A stretch of 64,000 bases of DNA from Plazaster borealis (taxonomy: Eukaryota > Echinodermata > Asteroidea > Forcipulatida > Labidiasteridae): NCBI GenBank assembly GCA_021014325.1, contig CM037473.1, positions 6,265,501 to 6,329,500 on the forward strand. Direction: 5' to 3'. The notes under the pieces were generated by a model. It searched no databases, was not told where the DNA came from, and saw only the letters and a list, made by a program, of their open reading frames with translations. The position numbers and the translations under genes were made by a program. Positions 1 through 11,055 of this stretch are shown here, piece by piece. Within the stretch, counting starts at the first letter, position 1; each line of letters starts with the position of its first letter.

Positions 1-974
1 GCACCCCCTTGTGTCCCCCTAACATTTTACAAATAGTTTCAGAACTGGATCAATTACAAAAAGAAAAGCCAAGGTCTAGAATGAATCCCAGTCAACAGTG
101 AAAATTGGCTCATTGTATTAAATAGGTGGATTTCCATTGCTTCCGAAACCAATTAAAGTACATTAGTCAGCAACATATTCCAGCCTTCGTTCTCACGATT
201 TAGAAAAATAGGGGAAAGTTTGACCTTCAAAGAAGATGACTGTAGCTCGTATAGTACCGTACTTTTAAACCACTCCCATAACAACGCAACAACAAAGTGT
301 CATCACAGCTCATTTCAAAGAATTGTGGCATCATGAGAAAGTTTTTCCCCGACCCTTTTATAAATCAAGATCGGTGGTCTAACATAACAGAGTATAAAGA
401 TGATTAGTTTACAAACTGCCGTTTGATTCAAACTGCGGAATTATTTGAAGAAAGGTGTATTTTAGTTGCAATCTACGTCTTGAGTAATGCCATTTTCGCG
501 AAATTTGTTTTGCTTTGGAATGTCATCGCAATTTATGTCCCCTTGTTAGACAAAATGAACAAGTTCGTATACTTAAAAAAAAATTACAATCAACGTACTA
601 ATTGGCCTCCAAGTTGTTTTCGATGAAACTTTGACGTACAGTTGTAAGAATACGGTTGGAATTATTATTATGTTCGAAAATCACCGCACATTCCCTTTAG
701 TTACGCTCTGATGACGTGAGTTTCGTTGACACAGACTCTTTTTTACAAACCACTAATCTGTAAACCCAATTGCCAGTAAGGAAGGGCCCGTAATAATATT
801 AGCCGTTATATAGGCGATAATTAGTTTTTCCTCTGTATAATACCAAGGAATCAAAGAGACAAAAGTATGAGTCACAAATTCATGAAAAGAAAAATCGAAA
901 TAGAAACAACCGTTAGAATAATTGATCGTAGTATCATAACAATCATTATATAGTTATTTTGTTTCAAAAATGGA
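1..974. other. Gene-free stretch; nothing recognised
   Basis: AT-rich with no convincing coding frame. The first 30 bases (GCACCCCCTTGTGTCCCCCT and on) resemble the C-rich part just inside the right end of the hAT-like element at 6719-7527, so the window may open inside a decayed relative. Nothing else is recognised. Confidence 0.5.
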
Positions 975-1165
975 TTGCACATGACGTCATTGACCGCCAC
1001 CTTTGATGACAAACAATGGAAAAGTGCACGCCTGTACGCGCTGAGCACGACCTCGTCCCCATGGTGTGTCGAGCAGTACGAGGTTGACCGCTCTCTCACC
1101 CTGGTATTGGATCATTTGCATATCCAAATTTTTTGGATACGTATGCAAACTAGAATAGCCTGGCT
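975..1165. repeat. Interspersed repeat with a near-identical copy at 34254-34445
   Basis: Bases 1049-1165 (CCTCGTCCCCATGGTGTG to GCCTGGCTG) recur almost unchanged at 34254-34445, where a 73-bp insert interrupts them. The left part (TGACGTCA at 982-989, then an ACAATGGAAA block) resembles the repeat at 26835-26910. No TIRs were resolved. Open frames on both strands here are incidental. Confidence 0.75.
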
Positions 1166-2097
1166 GCTTTTCGAAATTCACATCTTCGTCTCGTGGTCCG
1201 GTACCAGATTTAATAGCCTGTTTGTACATACATTGGCATTGGTGGCCGCCCGGCTGTTTTGACAAAGGTAAACATTTGGTTTTGGTGTTAAAACAAACGT
1301 AACAAGTATAAAAATTGAGACACCGACTTAGGTAGCAGCATGGAGGTAGAGTGCACTTAGTTCTTTATACATGTAGTTAGTCACTGTCGACTGCTGTGAA
1401 CATGGTGAATACTGAACATGTTTAAGTTAGACTTTTGTACACCAATCGTTGTCCAATCAGGGTCCAAGTAAGGAGTTTCCCGCCAGGGCTTACTATTGTA
1501 AACATGGTTGGAAATAAAGTAAACCATGGGGACGAGGTTGCGCTGCGCACGACTCTCATCCATGGCAGCCAATGCAAGGGGTCTGTTGTTGTTTTAAAAA
1601 AAATGGAAACTTCTAAAAGGCCCGTAGATGATAAATCAATAATAAAAGCATGAGTTTGTCAACGATCTGAAGTTGGTAAATTACCAATATTAATATACGA
1701 ACTGTTCTATTGAAAGAGGCCCTTTTCATCAAAAGAATTATACAAGGCAACTTCAATAAGTCAACATAAACATGTACTAGTACATTGTTCCCGGCGACGT
1801 TTTCACGGAAATAATAGTAATATTATGTTTATCTTGAAGAAGACGAATGGAGCACTTTCACTTAAACGTGACTTTCAACCACCGCTGTTTATTTATTTAT
1901 GTTTTCTCTAAAGCATGTTTTCAAAGGATTCCTTATTTTACAATATTGTGCAGTAGTCTACAAATCACCGCGCTCGCGGCTGCCCGGCGGCGAATTTTTT
2001 TCCCAAAACCCTTTTTTTATTTACCTTTACCTTATTTACCGATGTAAAACAAAATCATCGAAATCATAACAAATTAAGGTTGTAATAGAAAACCTGT
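1166..2097. other. Gene-free stretch; nothing recognised
   Basis: No recognisable gene or repeat. Short open frames exist on both strands but show no family resemblance or splice context. Confidence 0.45.
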
Positions 2098-2470
2098 TTA
2101 ATGGCACTGAACACGTTTGGAAATTGTCAAAGACCAGTGTTCTCACTTGGTGTATCCCAACATATGCATAAAATAACAAGCCTGTGAACATTTGGGCTCA
2201 ATTGGTCATTGAAGTTGCAAGAAAATGATGAAAGAAAAAACACCCTTGTTGTACAAATTTGTGTGCTTTCAGATAGGAATAAAAACTTCTTGCAAGAAGT
2301 TTTTATTATTTTAGTGAGAAATTACCCCTTTCTCAAAAACTACGTTACTTCAGAGGGAGTCGTTTCCTACAATGTTTTATACTATCAACAGCTCTCCGTT
2401 GCTTGTCACCAAGTAAATTTTTATGCTAATATTTGTTTTGAGTCATTACCAAACGTGTACGATACCTTAA
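2098..2470. mobile_element. MITE family A (TTAA-flanked), copy 1
   Basis: Family A is about 375 bp. It starts TTAAAGGCACTGAACACG, ends with the inverted form (CGTGT..CAGTGCCTTTAA), and has TTAA at both ends. This copy keeps the whole body: the TGATGAAAGAAAAAACACCC block, the short CTTGCAAGAAG palindrome and the AGGGAGTCGTTTC block. The left end carries a one-base change (TTAATGG). It has no transposase and is therefore non-autonomous. Confidence 0.85.
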
Positions 2471-4660
2471 AGGAAAAAAAATCGCTCCTCGGCGTCTTTT
2501 TCTCGTGTTAGCCAATGGTGGTTACAATAACGGCTAACAATAATGGGTTATAAGCTATCGACAACTCCAGCCTTGGGTCTGTACAAGTCACATCATGACG
2601 TCGTGATGAATTCACCAATAGATAAGCCCTACTAATCTCCCCCTCATCTTCCCTTAAAAATAGACCACAGAAGGGATGAGTGGACATTCCTACCATACAA
2701 AAAGGTACGTTAATTTCTACCAAGTTGATTCACAAAACTCTCAGCAATGGGCTTCAATTTATTCGTGCTTTTTGTTCGCGAATCGATTTGGATTACTGAG
2801 TGGTGTAACAAAAACTATTATTATACACAAACCACAAAGAGAGTTCATCTGACTACACAATGCTATTGGGTCAAATGAAACCATCCGCGCTGACTTGTTT
2901 ATGTGCAGGTCGCAAAGGTTTCAAAGAAATTGGATGATTGGGTTTCCTGATAACTTCTTGCTCCACCTTGATTGTCCGTTATACCTTTGTTCCGCGCGGT
3001 ACGACAAAAACAAAGTGGAAGGGAGAATAACTTTGCCGACGAATTAAGAAAGTGGAATTTGACTGCCACGAATGGCATCCGGGAGTGGGAATGGCGATTT
3101 GTATTGAACAAAAATGTCTTTGAAAATAATGTCTGCAGTGACACTTTGTACAGAAATCTCTTATGAGTTGTGGTGGTTCTGTAAAGAACCGGTGGAGTAC
3201 CAACTCTGTTAAAGTTCGAGAAGATTTGAATGTGTGCATGGAGGTTTAGTCAATGAGGAATAGGGCATCTATTCTGCAGCGGCACCATGTGAATATTCTC
3301 TTTTGAATGTGTGGTTCTTAGTGGAGGAACCAAATACTCAACGTTTCGACCAGTAGGCCTACGCTCTGTGTGTCGTCAGAAGAGAAACTTTATTATGTAG
3401 GCACGGAGGAGCAACGGGATTATAACGACTGGATTTTCCTTCCTCCACGGTAAAACTGTGGTAGTAAATTTTGTTCTTTTATTTCAATATGAAACAACAA
3501 ACATACAAAGACAAAAGCAACAAAATTAGAGTATCGAGCATAACAAGCTAATAGGAGGTATAGGCCTACATCAAGGATGCCAATTGTGTCGCAAGGTGAG
3601 CTCGGCAGACTACGCACTCGAAAAACCCTTGATGTGTAGGCCTAACTGATCTAACGACACTGGGAACTATACAACAAACAAACACAGAAGGTAACATTAA
3701 TTAACTATTAGAAAGTAATCATCGTCGGATTATAGGCTGAGTGAGCGTGACATTAATTGGACATCAACCCTCTGCGCCGCATCACGAATCGACAACATGC
3801 ATTAGAATAATCATTGGGCGGTTTATAGCTCAGTGGGATGATCAACTGCTCGAGTCAATGGATAGATCATCCTGACATGTATTATACCATGTGATAGTGA
3901 ACTAATAATGATGAAAGTGTTGTTAAGATAGCGAGATCTGACCTCGTGCTGGGAACACCCTCCTGGAATTGAAGTGACCAATGTAGCCTGGAGTCGCAAT
4001 TAAGAACAAAACAACAGTCATACATTGTTTATGCCGGCCTATAATGCAAAATAGCGCCATCAAACTATAGTGGGAGGAGTGAGTTCGAACAGTGGGTGAA
4101 ACCTGCCGTGAACGTTTCACTACTGGTGTTGTGTCAATGCGCCCATTGCAACACGTGAAAGAGTGTCTATACGCATCACACTGGTGCCGCATTACCTTCA
4201 CCTTGCTTGTGATTTCCATCAATATTGACAGTTGACTAAAAAATACATCACTTCACACGTGTTTTGTTTCGGCCCTGTTTATTATTTGAGTGTCATTTCG
4301 TGGTAATTGGTTGCTGTTTGCTTTGGTTACGGGGGCCCTGCTCTAATCTCGACACTAAAGGAAGGTTTGAAAACGCACGTCAGAATTAGCCCATGATGTC
4401 ATCAATAGACCATGCGTGGTATACTGCAATTGATACATAGAGCACGGATCTGCAGATGTTGGAAAGAAATACCTTCGTTAATTGGCAGTGACTTCAATCG
4501 ACAGCCCAAGTTTAGTTCGTGAGAATTATGGTGGAGGGAAACTATTCATTGAATTATGAATTTCCTGGACGGGGGTGGATCGCCGTGTGGATGGAGTCGG
4601 TGATTAAAAGTGGGTGAACTTGAGGCTTTAAGGGCATTCGAGATTGAGCTGTTCACCGCG
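2471..4660. other. Gene-free stretch upstream of the PRRT-like gene
   Basis: No coding frame or known repeat is recognised. Three TAGGCCTA octamers cluster at 3354-3361, 3561-3568 and 3637-3644. The 5' UTR and promoter of the gene at 4701 should lie near the right end, but no core promoter element stands out. Confidence 0.45.
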
Positions 4661-4700
4661 GTAGTTCGGACTCATTCTTTGTGAAGAGTTTTCATACGAG

Positions 4701-5756
4701 ATGACAACGGAAAGCGTTAACAGCTCGCTAGCCGATGCTGGTGAAGACTACACTAATATAACCGATGTGTACACTACTACAGCTACGCCACCGATGGACG
4801 GGCCGCGGTGCCGTTGGCCGGCACCTACTCCAGACTGGCCGGTGGCATTTGCAGAATGGCAATGGGGTTGGCAAGTGCACATCTACACATTCCCTACGCT
4901 GTATCTCTTTCTGACCATCTACATCATCGTGTGGTTTGTAAGCGGCTGCTTCAACGGGGGTTCAAGTGACGAAGGGGGGTATCGTGGAAACAAGAAGACC
5001 CCCCGTCTGAACGCCACACTGCATGGGTTAGTCCTCGTGTCATGCAGTTCAAGATGTGTCTTTCTGTTCACTGACCCCTACGGAACTCGCAAACTCCTTC
5101 CATGTCCACTGGGACCAGTCCTGTGGTCAATGGGCTGGCCTTTCATCACAGCATCCATCAGTGTACTCCTTCTTGTTCTCCTCGAAACAACGAAGATGTC
5201 ACTAGCTCCTCCGAAGTTTCAGCGGCCGTCCGTCCTCGCCGGCATCATCGTCCCCTCCCTGTGCTTCGTCCTGGTGGCTGACTTTCTTGTTGCTTACGAC
5301 AACTCAACAAAATATGCTCTGCTGGTGTGCCAGGTAATGTTTATTATCTGGGGTGCCCTACTGGGCTCGGGATTCCTCTTCGTAGCTTGGAAGATGCGCC
5401 ACATTGTTGCAAACTCCAAGGGGTGTTACACCAGTGCGGAAGTAGGCGTACGCGAGACGGGTCGCCTGAAACGTCTCAACAGAATCGTTCTATCATGCTC
5501 ACTCGTCGGACTTGCCCTGACCGTAACCAACCTCTACGCCGTGGTGTCCATCTACATAGCCTCATTCCGTTCTGGGTATACCAGCCCATGGAGGTGGATG
5601 ATCTTTCAGACGTGCCAACGCCTCCTTGAAGTGTCAATTGTCGTCCTTGTCTTAATGGCTGTCGCTGGAACTGGTAAGTGGAGCAGGAATACGGTGACAC
5701 CGTCATCGGCTGTCACCAGGGGTCGTTCTGCGTCGGTCTCCAACATCCCAGTTTAG
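4701..5756 (+). CDS. Seven-transmembrane protein, PRRT3/PRRT4-like C-terminal domain
   Basis: A single 351-residue open frame, stop TAG. The start is supported by an in-frame TAG at 4662-4664. Residues 1-45 are Ser/Thr/Pro-rich with N-glycosylation sequons at N7 and N19, suggesting an extracellular N-terminus. About seven hydrophobic segments follow, near residues 64-84, 106-124, 143-162, 178-198, 204-230, 262-287 and 300-322. The Trp-rich lead-in (DWPVAFAEWQWGWQVHIY) and the RCVFLFTDPYGTR motif near 118-130 resemble, as I recall them, the membrane domain of vertebrate proline-rich transmembrane proteins 3 and 4. The long proline-rich ectodomain of those proteins is missing. The tail after residue 323 is Ser/Thr/Arg-rich and probably cytosolic. 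The family has no established biochemical function. The gene is intronless and isolated. The nearest AATAAA (5966-5971) lies inside a MITE. It could instead be a divergent orphan GPCR, but I see no DRY or NPxxY motif. The family call is an inference from remembered motifs. Confidence 0.72.
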   Translation: MTTESVNSSLADAGEDYTNITDVYTTTATPPMDGPRCRWPAPTPDWPVAFAEWQWGWQVHIYTFPTLYLFLTIYIIVWFVSGCFNGGSSDEGGYRGNKKTPRLNATLHGLVLVSCSSRCVFLFTDPYGTRKLLPCPLGPVLWSMGWPFITASISVLLLVLLETTKMSLAPPKFQRPSVLAGIIVPSLCFVLVADFLVAYDNSTKYALLVCQVMFIIWGALLGSGFLFVAWKMRHIVANSKGCYTSAEVGVRETGRLKRLNRIVLSCSLVGLALTVTNLYAVVSIYIASFRSGYTSPWRWMIFQTCQRLLEVSIVVLVLMAVAGTGKWSRNTVTPSSAVTRGRSASVSNIPV

Positions 5757-5919
5757 GATACCTCTTCAAAAAAAAACTATATACAAAAACTGTTGTAAAC
5801 TCGTTCATGTAGGCCCTACTTAAAAACAAAACCGCTGATAACTATTCTGTTGAGAAGTCAAGGTAACTATTTAACTTATTGCACGCGCAATGAAAAGTAA
5901 ACATTTGAATATTGCATTT

Positions 5920-6295
5920 GACGGAGCCCCTAAAGGACGGGTACAATGAGAAAAGAATTTGAAACAATAAAAACAAATACAAATAATTAGTTGGTCCCTT
6001 GAAATTGTATTTCGTTTCCCTCGAAATAATATTTCGTTCCCACGAAATATTATCCTCGAAATCATTTCGTTTCCTCGAAAGAAATGTTTCGTACTATTTC
6101 GTTCCGCTTGAAAACATTATTTCATTTCTTTGAATTATTAAGTTTCGAGGGAACGAAGTTATATTTCCGGGGAACGAAATACATTTCGAGGGACGAAATA
6201 GTATCTAAAGAGAAAGATATAAGGGAACGAATATATATATTACTGTTTTTACTTGTATTTGTTTTTCCTTTACCTGTCCATTTAGAGGCTCCGTA
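5920..6295. mobile_element. MITE family G, copy 1 (internal TTTCG/CGAAA palindromes)
   Basis: The termini are inverted: ACGGAGCCCCTAAAGGAC at the left and GTCCATTTAGAGGCTCCGT at the right. Between them TTTCGTTCCC and CTCGAAA motifs recur in both orientations, so the interior is a chain of small palindromes. The same termini flank a related but different array at 14758-15055. It lies about 165 bp after the PRRT-like stop codon and may supply its polyadenylation signal. Confidence 0.75.
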
Positions 6296-6325
6296 CATGA
6301 AACAGTCGAGGTTTATGGGGTTTTT

Positions 6326-6506
6326 AAGGGATTATAAAATATGGTGTTATCTTTGATGGGTGTAATTGAGTATGAACCGTACGTGAAACAGATGAAAGAA
6401 AATACCATCAAGACTCAACGTCTAGAGTTATGAGGGGGTCTTTTTCTTTTTTACAAAGGATTATAAAACCTGATGTTATCTTTGATTGGTGTAATTGAGT
6501 ATGAAC
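6326..6506. repeat. Imperfect direct duplication of about 52 bp
   Basis: 6326-6377 and 6454-6506 share GGATTATAAAA, TGTTATCTTTGAT and GTGTAATTGAGTATGAAC in the same order, about 128 bp apart. Coding potential is absent. Origin unknown. Confidence 0.7.
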
Positions 6507-6718
6507 GTCAAAGCCATATAAATCTGTCTTATCTTTGAGATGGTTGGCACTAGACGAAAGTGGATGTGTTCACTGAGAATGTAAAGAGTAATTTCACAGA
6601 TGAGACCACTTGAGTAGGCCGCTGTTGCAAGCAGGGCTATAATTGCATGACCTTGCTCACTTCACTGGATTTCCAAGCACTTACGCGGCCCACAAAATCT
6701 TGCGCGTTATGGGCAACG

Positions 6719-7527
6719 CAGTGGCGTAACTAAGGGGGGGGGGGCACGTTTCCCCCAACTGATGTCCGTTCCCCCCCGGTGCCACCCCCCCATTTGAAAT
6801 CTGGACTTTTGTGATTGGAAATTTCCAGAGTAAAATGTTACATTTTAAACGCTTTGATGAGATAATTTCGATGTTTTTAAAACTATTTTTCCATTTACAT
6901 GCATAATTTTTTGTTTTTACACTGACCTCACGCCAGATTATCTTATAATTTATTTATTTTTTGGTGGGGGGGGGCGAATATGAAAGAAAATGTACATCGG
7001 CGCATTAGCGCCGCCCGTCACGTAGAGATGCAGGAGGGAGTTGGAGGAGAATGTGCCCCCTCTCAGAAGTTCGAAATTTTGTAAAAAAGAATGCCCAATT
7101 CAAGCCATCTGGTGCACCATTTTTACGCTATGATATTGGTTATTATATCTGAAAACAACTCAATTACAGCCTTGTATCCATATTATTTCTGCATATTTAA
7201 TGCTCAGACGGCGTATGCCACCCATTGCGCCCTCTATTTAGATCTTTGTATATTATTTTATGTTATAAATGTCATAATTTAACGATGATAAACATATACT
7301 GAACAAACTTTTTGCTTAGTACGTTATTTATTAGTTGCACAGTTACGATGCAGACTTTTTTGATTAGTATTTTTTGCAGACATTTTTATTCTTTATTTCT
7401 TATAGTCTTACGGGCAAGGGCTTGTTTTAAAGAAAAAGGCAAACGGAAACTTGGCCAGGAGTGCCCCCCTTGAAAAATGGTGCACCCCCTTGTGCCCCCC
7501 TGAAATTTTAACCTAGTTACGCCGCTG
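6719..7527. mobile_element. hAT-like non-autonomous DNA transposon with 8-bp TSD
   Basis: The left end is CAGTGGCGTAACTAAG and the right end CCTAGTTACGCCGCTG, inverted repeats of about 15 bp. The 8 bases GGGCAACG lie immediately outside both ends (6711-6718 and 7528-7535), a perfect target duplication of hAT-superfamily length. The element is 809 bp, has G- and C-runs just inside the ends and no transposase frame. It is inserted at the first bases of a tRNA-derived SINE. Superfamily assignment follows from TSD length and terminal CAG; no internal homology supports it. Confidence 0.85.
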
Positions 7528-8262
7528 GGGCAACGGCCGAGCGGTCAAGCGCACAGGACTCAAGCTCTAGTGTTTCTGATTGGAACTGAGTGTGGGTTCG
7601 AGTGCCAGTCTTTACACTTGTACCCTTGAGCATTTATTGCTTCGTCCTTCGGGTTAGACGTAAAGCCGTTGATCCGGGTGACATGGGTGGCTTTGTGCAA
7701 AGCGCTTGCCTCTCACCAATGTGGCCCGGCTAAGGCCATAATGTGAGTGAATTGTGCGTTGGTTCTCTCCTTAGCCACGAGGGTTTTTCTCCGGGCCCTC
7801 CGGTTTTCCTCCTTCAGGAAAAATCAAACACTTTCGATCTCTGGCTGTGCTCCGTGGTCATATATGGGTTGATGTGGAAGGCTTGCCAGAGGGGCCCCAG
7901 CCCGAACACGTAGCCGCGTCCTTCGCAATTCAGCTTCCAAGCTGCAAGTAAGGATGACTAGCCTCCCAAATTATTATTATTAATTAGTAGCATTGCGTAA
8001 TGCACGTACAATAACTCAGTACACTTGAGAATAGAAGGTTCGCCCTGAGTGTTTCCTGCTATGGTTTGCTGCAGATTGCGCCACAGCACCTTGTAAACCT
8101 TTACACGAAGCTATATGTAAATAAATGGGTCTATATTTCGAACATAGCTCAGTGTATTTTGTAGAAAGAAAAAAATAACGAGCAATTTCAGACACCCTTG
8201 GGTGATAAAGCGCTATATAAGAACTACATGTTAATATTGTATTATAAATATTATCATTATTA
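7528..8262 (+). mobile_element. tRNA-headed SINE-like repeat, unit 1
   Basis: Begins GGGCAACGGCCGAGCGGTC, with an A-box-like GGCCGAGCGG, and has a B box (GGGTTCGAGTGCC) about 60 bp on, resembling class II tRNA (Leu/Ser) heads. A long body follows, ending GCGCTATATAAGAACTAC and an ATT-rich tail. This tail is of the type seen on the LINE and SINE copies at 13.4, 61.4 and 62.0 kb. At about 735 bp it is long for a SINE and may be composite. The hAT-like element sits in its first bases. Confidence 0.75.
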
Positions 8263-8717
8263 TTGCCGGTCTTATTCAGGGACTTTTTGTGCTGGCGAAT
8301 ATGTTTTGATATAAAAGTAATGATTCTTTATTGCCATCGTCAATTCAATAATATTTGTCAGAACACTTCTTTGTATACCTCTGCACTGAAGACGATGTTA
8401 ATCACATCGTCACATTATTTACAAAACAGCCATGCACAGCGCCTGGACTTCCTGCAGGCACATAATGTAAACACCTCCACGGAAGAAAACATAGATTTTT
8501 ATGAAGATGGCGTAGACTATTGTTACCAACTTTTGATGTAAAGAAATTGGGACACACAGGAATTGCCCTTGAATTCCCAGTGTAGTCTATAGTAAATAAA
8601 TTGGGACACATCTAAAAAAGAAATTGCTGTGCGTTTTCTTTACTTTCACGTGGAAATTACGGAAGTAAAACCTCCAATATAAATAATTTATAATCTTGCC
8701 TTGGCTGTCACAGGAAT
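8263..8717. repeat. Unnamed repeat downstream of the SINE, unit 1
   Basis: A 92-codon open frame (8263-8541) lies here and is exact in the second unit. However, 8411-8545 has a diverged relative at 47190-47345 (shared TTCCTGCAGGCA, ACGGAAGAAAACAT, CAACTTTTGAT) where the frame is broken. I treat it as a non-coding interspersed repeat. Confidence 0.6.
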
Positions 8718-8959
8718 TGATAAACATATACTGAACAAACTTTTTGCTTAGTACGTTATTTATTAGTTGCACAGTTACGATGCAGACTTTTTTGATTAGT
8801 ATTTTTTGCAGACATTTTTATTCTTTATTTCTTATAGTCTTACGGGCAAGGGCTTGTTTTAAAGAAAAAGGCAAACGGAAACTTGGCCAGGAGTGCCCCC
8901 CTTGAAAAATGGTGCACCCCCTTGTGCCCCCCTGAAATTTTAACCTAGTTACGCCGCTG

Positions 8960-9696
8960 GGGCAACGGCCGAGCGGTCAAGCGCACAGGACTCAAGCTCT
9001 AGTGTTTCTGATTGGAACTGAGTGTGGGTTCGAGTGCCAGTCTTTACACTTGTACCCTTGAGCATTTATTGCTTCGTCCTTCGGGTTAGACGTAAAGCCG
9101 TTGATCCGGGTGACATGGGTGGCTTTGTGCAAAGCGCTTGCCTCTCACCAATGTGGCCCGGCTAAGGCCATAATGTGAGTGAATTGTGCGTTGGTTCTCT
9201 CCTTAGCCACGAGGGTTTTTCTCCGGGCCCTCCGGTTTTCCTCCTTCAGGAAAAATCAAACACTTTCGATCTCTGGCTGTGCTCCGTGGTCATATATGGG
9301 TTGATGTGGAAGGCTTGCCAGAGGGGCCCCAGCCCGAACACGTAGCCGCGTCCTTCGCAATTCAGCTTCCAAGCTGCAAGTAAGGATGACTAGCCTCCCA
9401 AATTATTATTATTAATTAGTAGCATTGCGTAATGCACGTACAATAACTCAGTACACTTGAGAATAGAAGGTTCGCCCTGAGTGTTTCCTGCTATGGTTTG
9501 CTGCAGATTGCGCCACAGCACCTTGTAAACCTTTACACGAAGCTATATGTAAATAAATGGGTCTATATTTCGAACATAGCTCAGTGTATTTTGTAGAAAG
9601 AAAAAAATAACGAGCAATTTCAGACACCCTTGGGTGTGATAAAGCGCTATATAAGAACTACATGTTAATATTGTATTATAAATATTATCATTATTA
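8960..9696 (+). mobile_element. tRNA-headed SINE-like repeat, unit 2 of the duplication
   Basis: Copy of the 7528-8262 repeat created by the tandem duplication, identical apart from the extra TG before the GCGCTATATAAG tail. Confidence 0.8.
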
Positions 9697-10200
9697 TTGC
9701 CGGTCTTATTCAGGGACTTTTTGTGCTGGCGAATATGTTTTGATATAAAAGTAATGATTCTTTATTGCCATCGTCAATTCAATAATATTTGTCAGAACAC
9801 TTCTTTGTATACCTCTGCACTGAAGACGATGTTAATCACATCGTCACATTATTTACAAAACAGCCATGCACAGCGCCTGGACTTCCTGCAGGCACATAAT
9901 GTAAACACCTCCACGGAAGAAAACATAGATTTTTATGAAGATGGCGTAGACTATTGTTACCAACTTTTGATGTAAAGAAATTGGGACACACAGGAATTGC
10001 CCTTGAATTCCCAGTGTAGTCTATAGTAAATAAATTGGGACACATCTAAAAAAGAAATTGCTGTGCGTTTTCTTTACTTTCACGTGGAAATTACGGAAGT
10101 AAAACCTCCAATATAAATAATTTATAATCTTGCCTTGGCTGTCACAGGAATTGCCCTGGAATTCCCACGATGTAGTCTTTGTAAATAAATAAGGTAACAC
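9697..10200. repeat. Unnamed repeat downstream of the SINE, unit 2
   Basis: Same as 8263-8717, but here the right end is not truncated: GCCCTGGAATTCCCACGATG and the following bases continue the similarity to 47480-47520. Confidence 0.6.
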
Positions 10201-10932
10201 TGTCTACACGTTGCTTAATCTTAATAAAGCTGTATAGTATAATTTAATGTTATATTATTCTTGGTTTGACATGTTTTTTCTATGATTATAGTAATTGTGG
10301 ACTCTAGCCTATGACTTAAAAGTTCTTTACCGCAGTGTAAATGCATCTTTAAGCACGCAGACAGCTATGGTAAATGTCATAAATCAGTTCCCGCACCTGT
10401 TGGGACCCAACGTAAACAAACTTTAAAGTTTAAGCTCATTATGCATATCCCAGTGCGCATGTTCTGTGCGCAAAGGATTCTGGGTGAAATCCGAGTCCAA
10501 GCTACACCGGCAACCATTTGAAGCAATGCGGTACACAACATAAAAAAACATAGCAAAGTTACATGTAAACTACAACATGGCGTCCGTTTTGACAGCTCGA
10601 CTTATGTTTTTTAACTGTACTCGGTTTCCCAAGATGCAATGCGGTATATTTTTAAGATGGTGCTTGTGCATATGGGCTATTGGTCATCGGAGTAACTAAA
10701 ACATAGTGAAGAACAAACAACCCATTATATGTTTTCATTGTTTTCAAACATCGCATGATCGAACCTAATGAGCCATTTTGAGATTATGGGGGACACAATG
10801 ACACTATGAGGTTTGGGTAAATTTGTCTGTATAGGCCTACACCCAAACCAAACAGTGCACTCATATAGTGTTCCACCATATTTCAAAAAGGCTATTTGAT
10901 TTATTCGTGAAAAAAATGTCAAAAAATAATGG
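10201..10932. other. Gene-free stretch with a fragment of MITE B
   Basis: No gene recognised. 10722-10755 (TATATGTTTTCATTGTTTTC) matches the interior of family B as at 22455-22490. A 40-codon frame from ATGGCGTCCG at 10577 has a good start context but no recognisable product or confirmed splice site. Confidence 0.45.
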
Positions 10933-11055
10933 CCTTGTCCGAATTAACGGATTTGGCTGTGGCTATAGGCTGGAAAGACGAAAAGTCCTATTTTTAACGT
11001 TGCCGTTACAGCCAACTACCAAAGCCGTAGCCGAATTCGGACGCGGCCATCATTT
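10933..11055. mobile_element. Foldback MITE family I, copy 1 (GGCTAC-rich)
   Basis: Inverted ends TGTCCGAATTAACGGATTTG and CCGTAGCCGAATTCGGACG, with GGCTGTGGCTATAGGC against AAAGCCGTAGCC inside. Relatives lie at 55610-55742 and 63762-63900. Sequence matching family B lies on both sides (10722-10755 and 11086-11150), so it appears nested in an old family B copy. Confidence 0.6.

Larger units (their letters stand above)
7286..10153. repeat. Recent 1.43-kb tandem duplication (two units)
   Basis: Unit 1 (7286-8719) and unit 2 (8718-10153) are direct repeats offset by 1432 bp. The offset becomes 1434 after an extra TG near 9637. By eye that is the only difference across the long blocks I compared. 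The breakpoint joins GGAATTG to ATAAACATATACTG with a 2-base overlap. Each unit holds the right 240 bp of the hAT-like element, a whole tRNA-headed repeat, and a downstream repeat. The near-identity means a very recent event or an assembly artefact. Confidence 0.93.

Noticed and set aside
975..1265. Overlapping long frames on both strands
   Set aside because: Part of a repeat also present at 34.25-34.45 kb, where the frames are not kept.
2209..2511. 100-residue frame that recurs (related frames near 25.2, 27.8, 29.2 and 57.5 kb)
   Set aside because: These are translations of MITE family A copies, with different stops in each; no sign of a conserved protein.
3823..3893. tRNA-like TAGCTCAGTGGGATGATC
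   Set aside because: No B box (GGTTCGAATCC) at the right distance and no cloverleaf.
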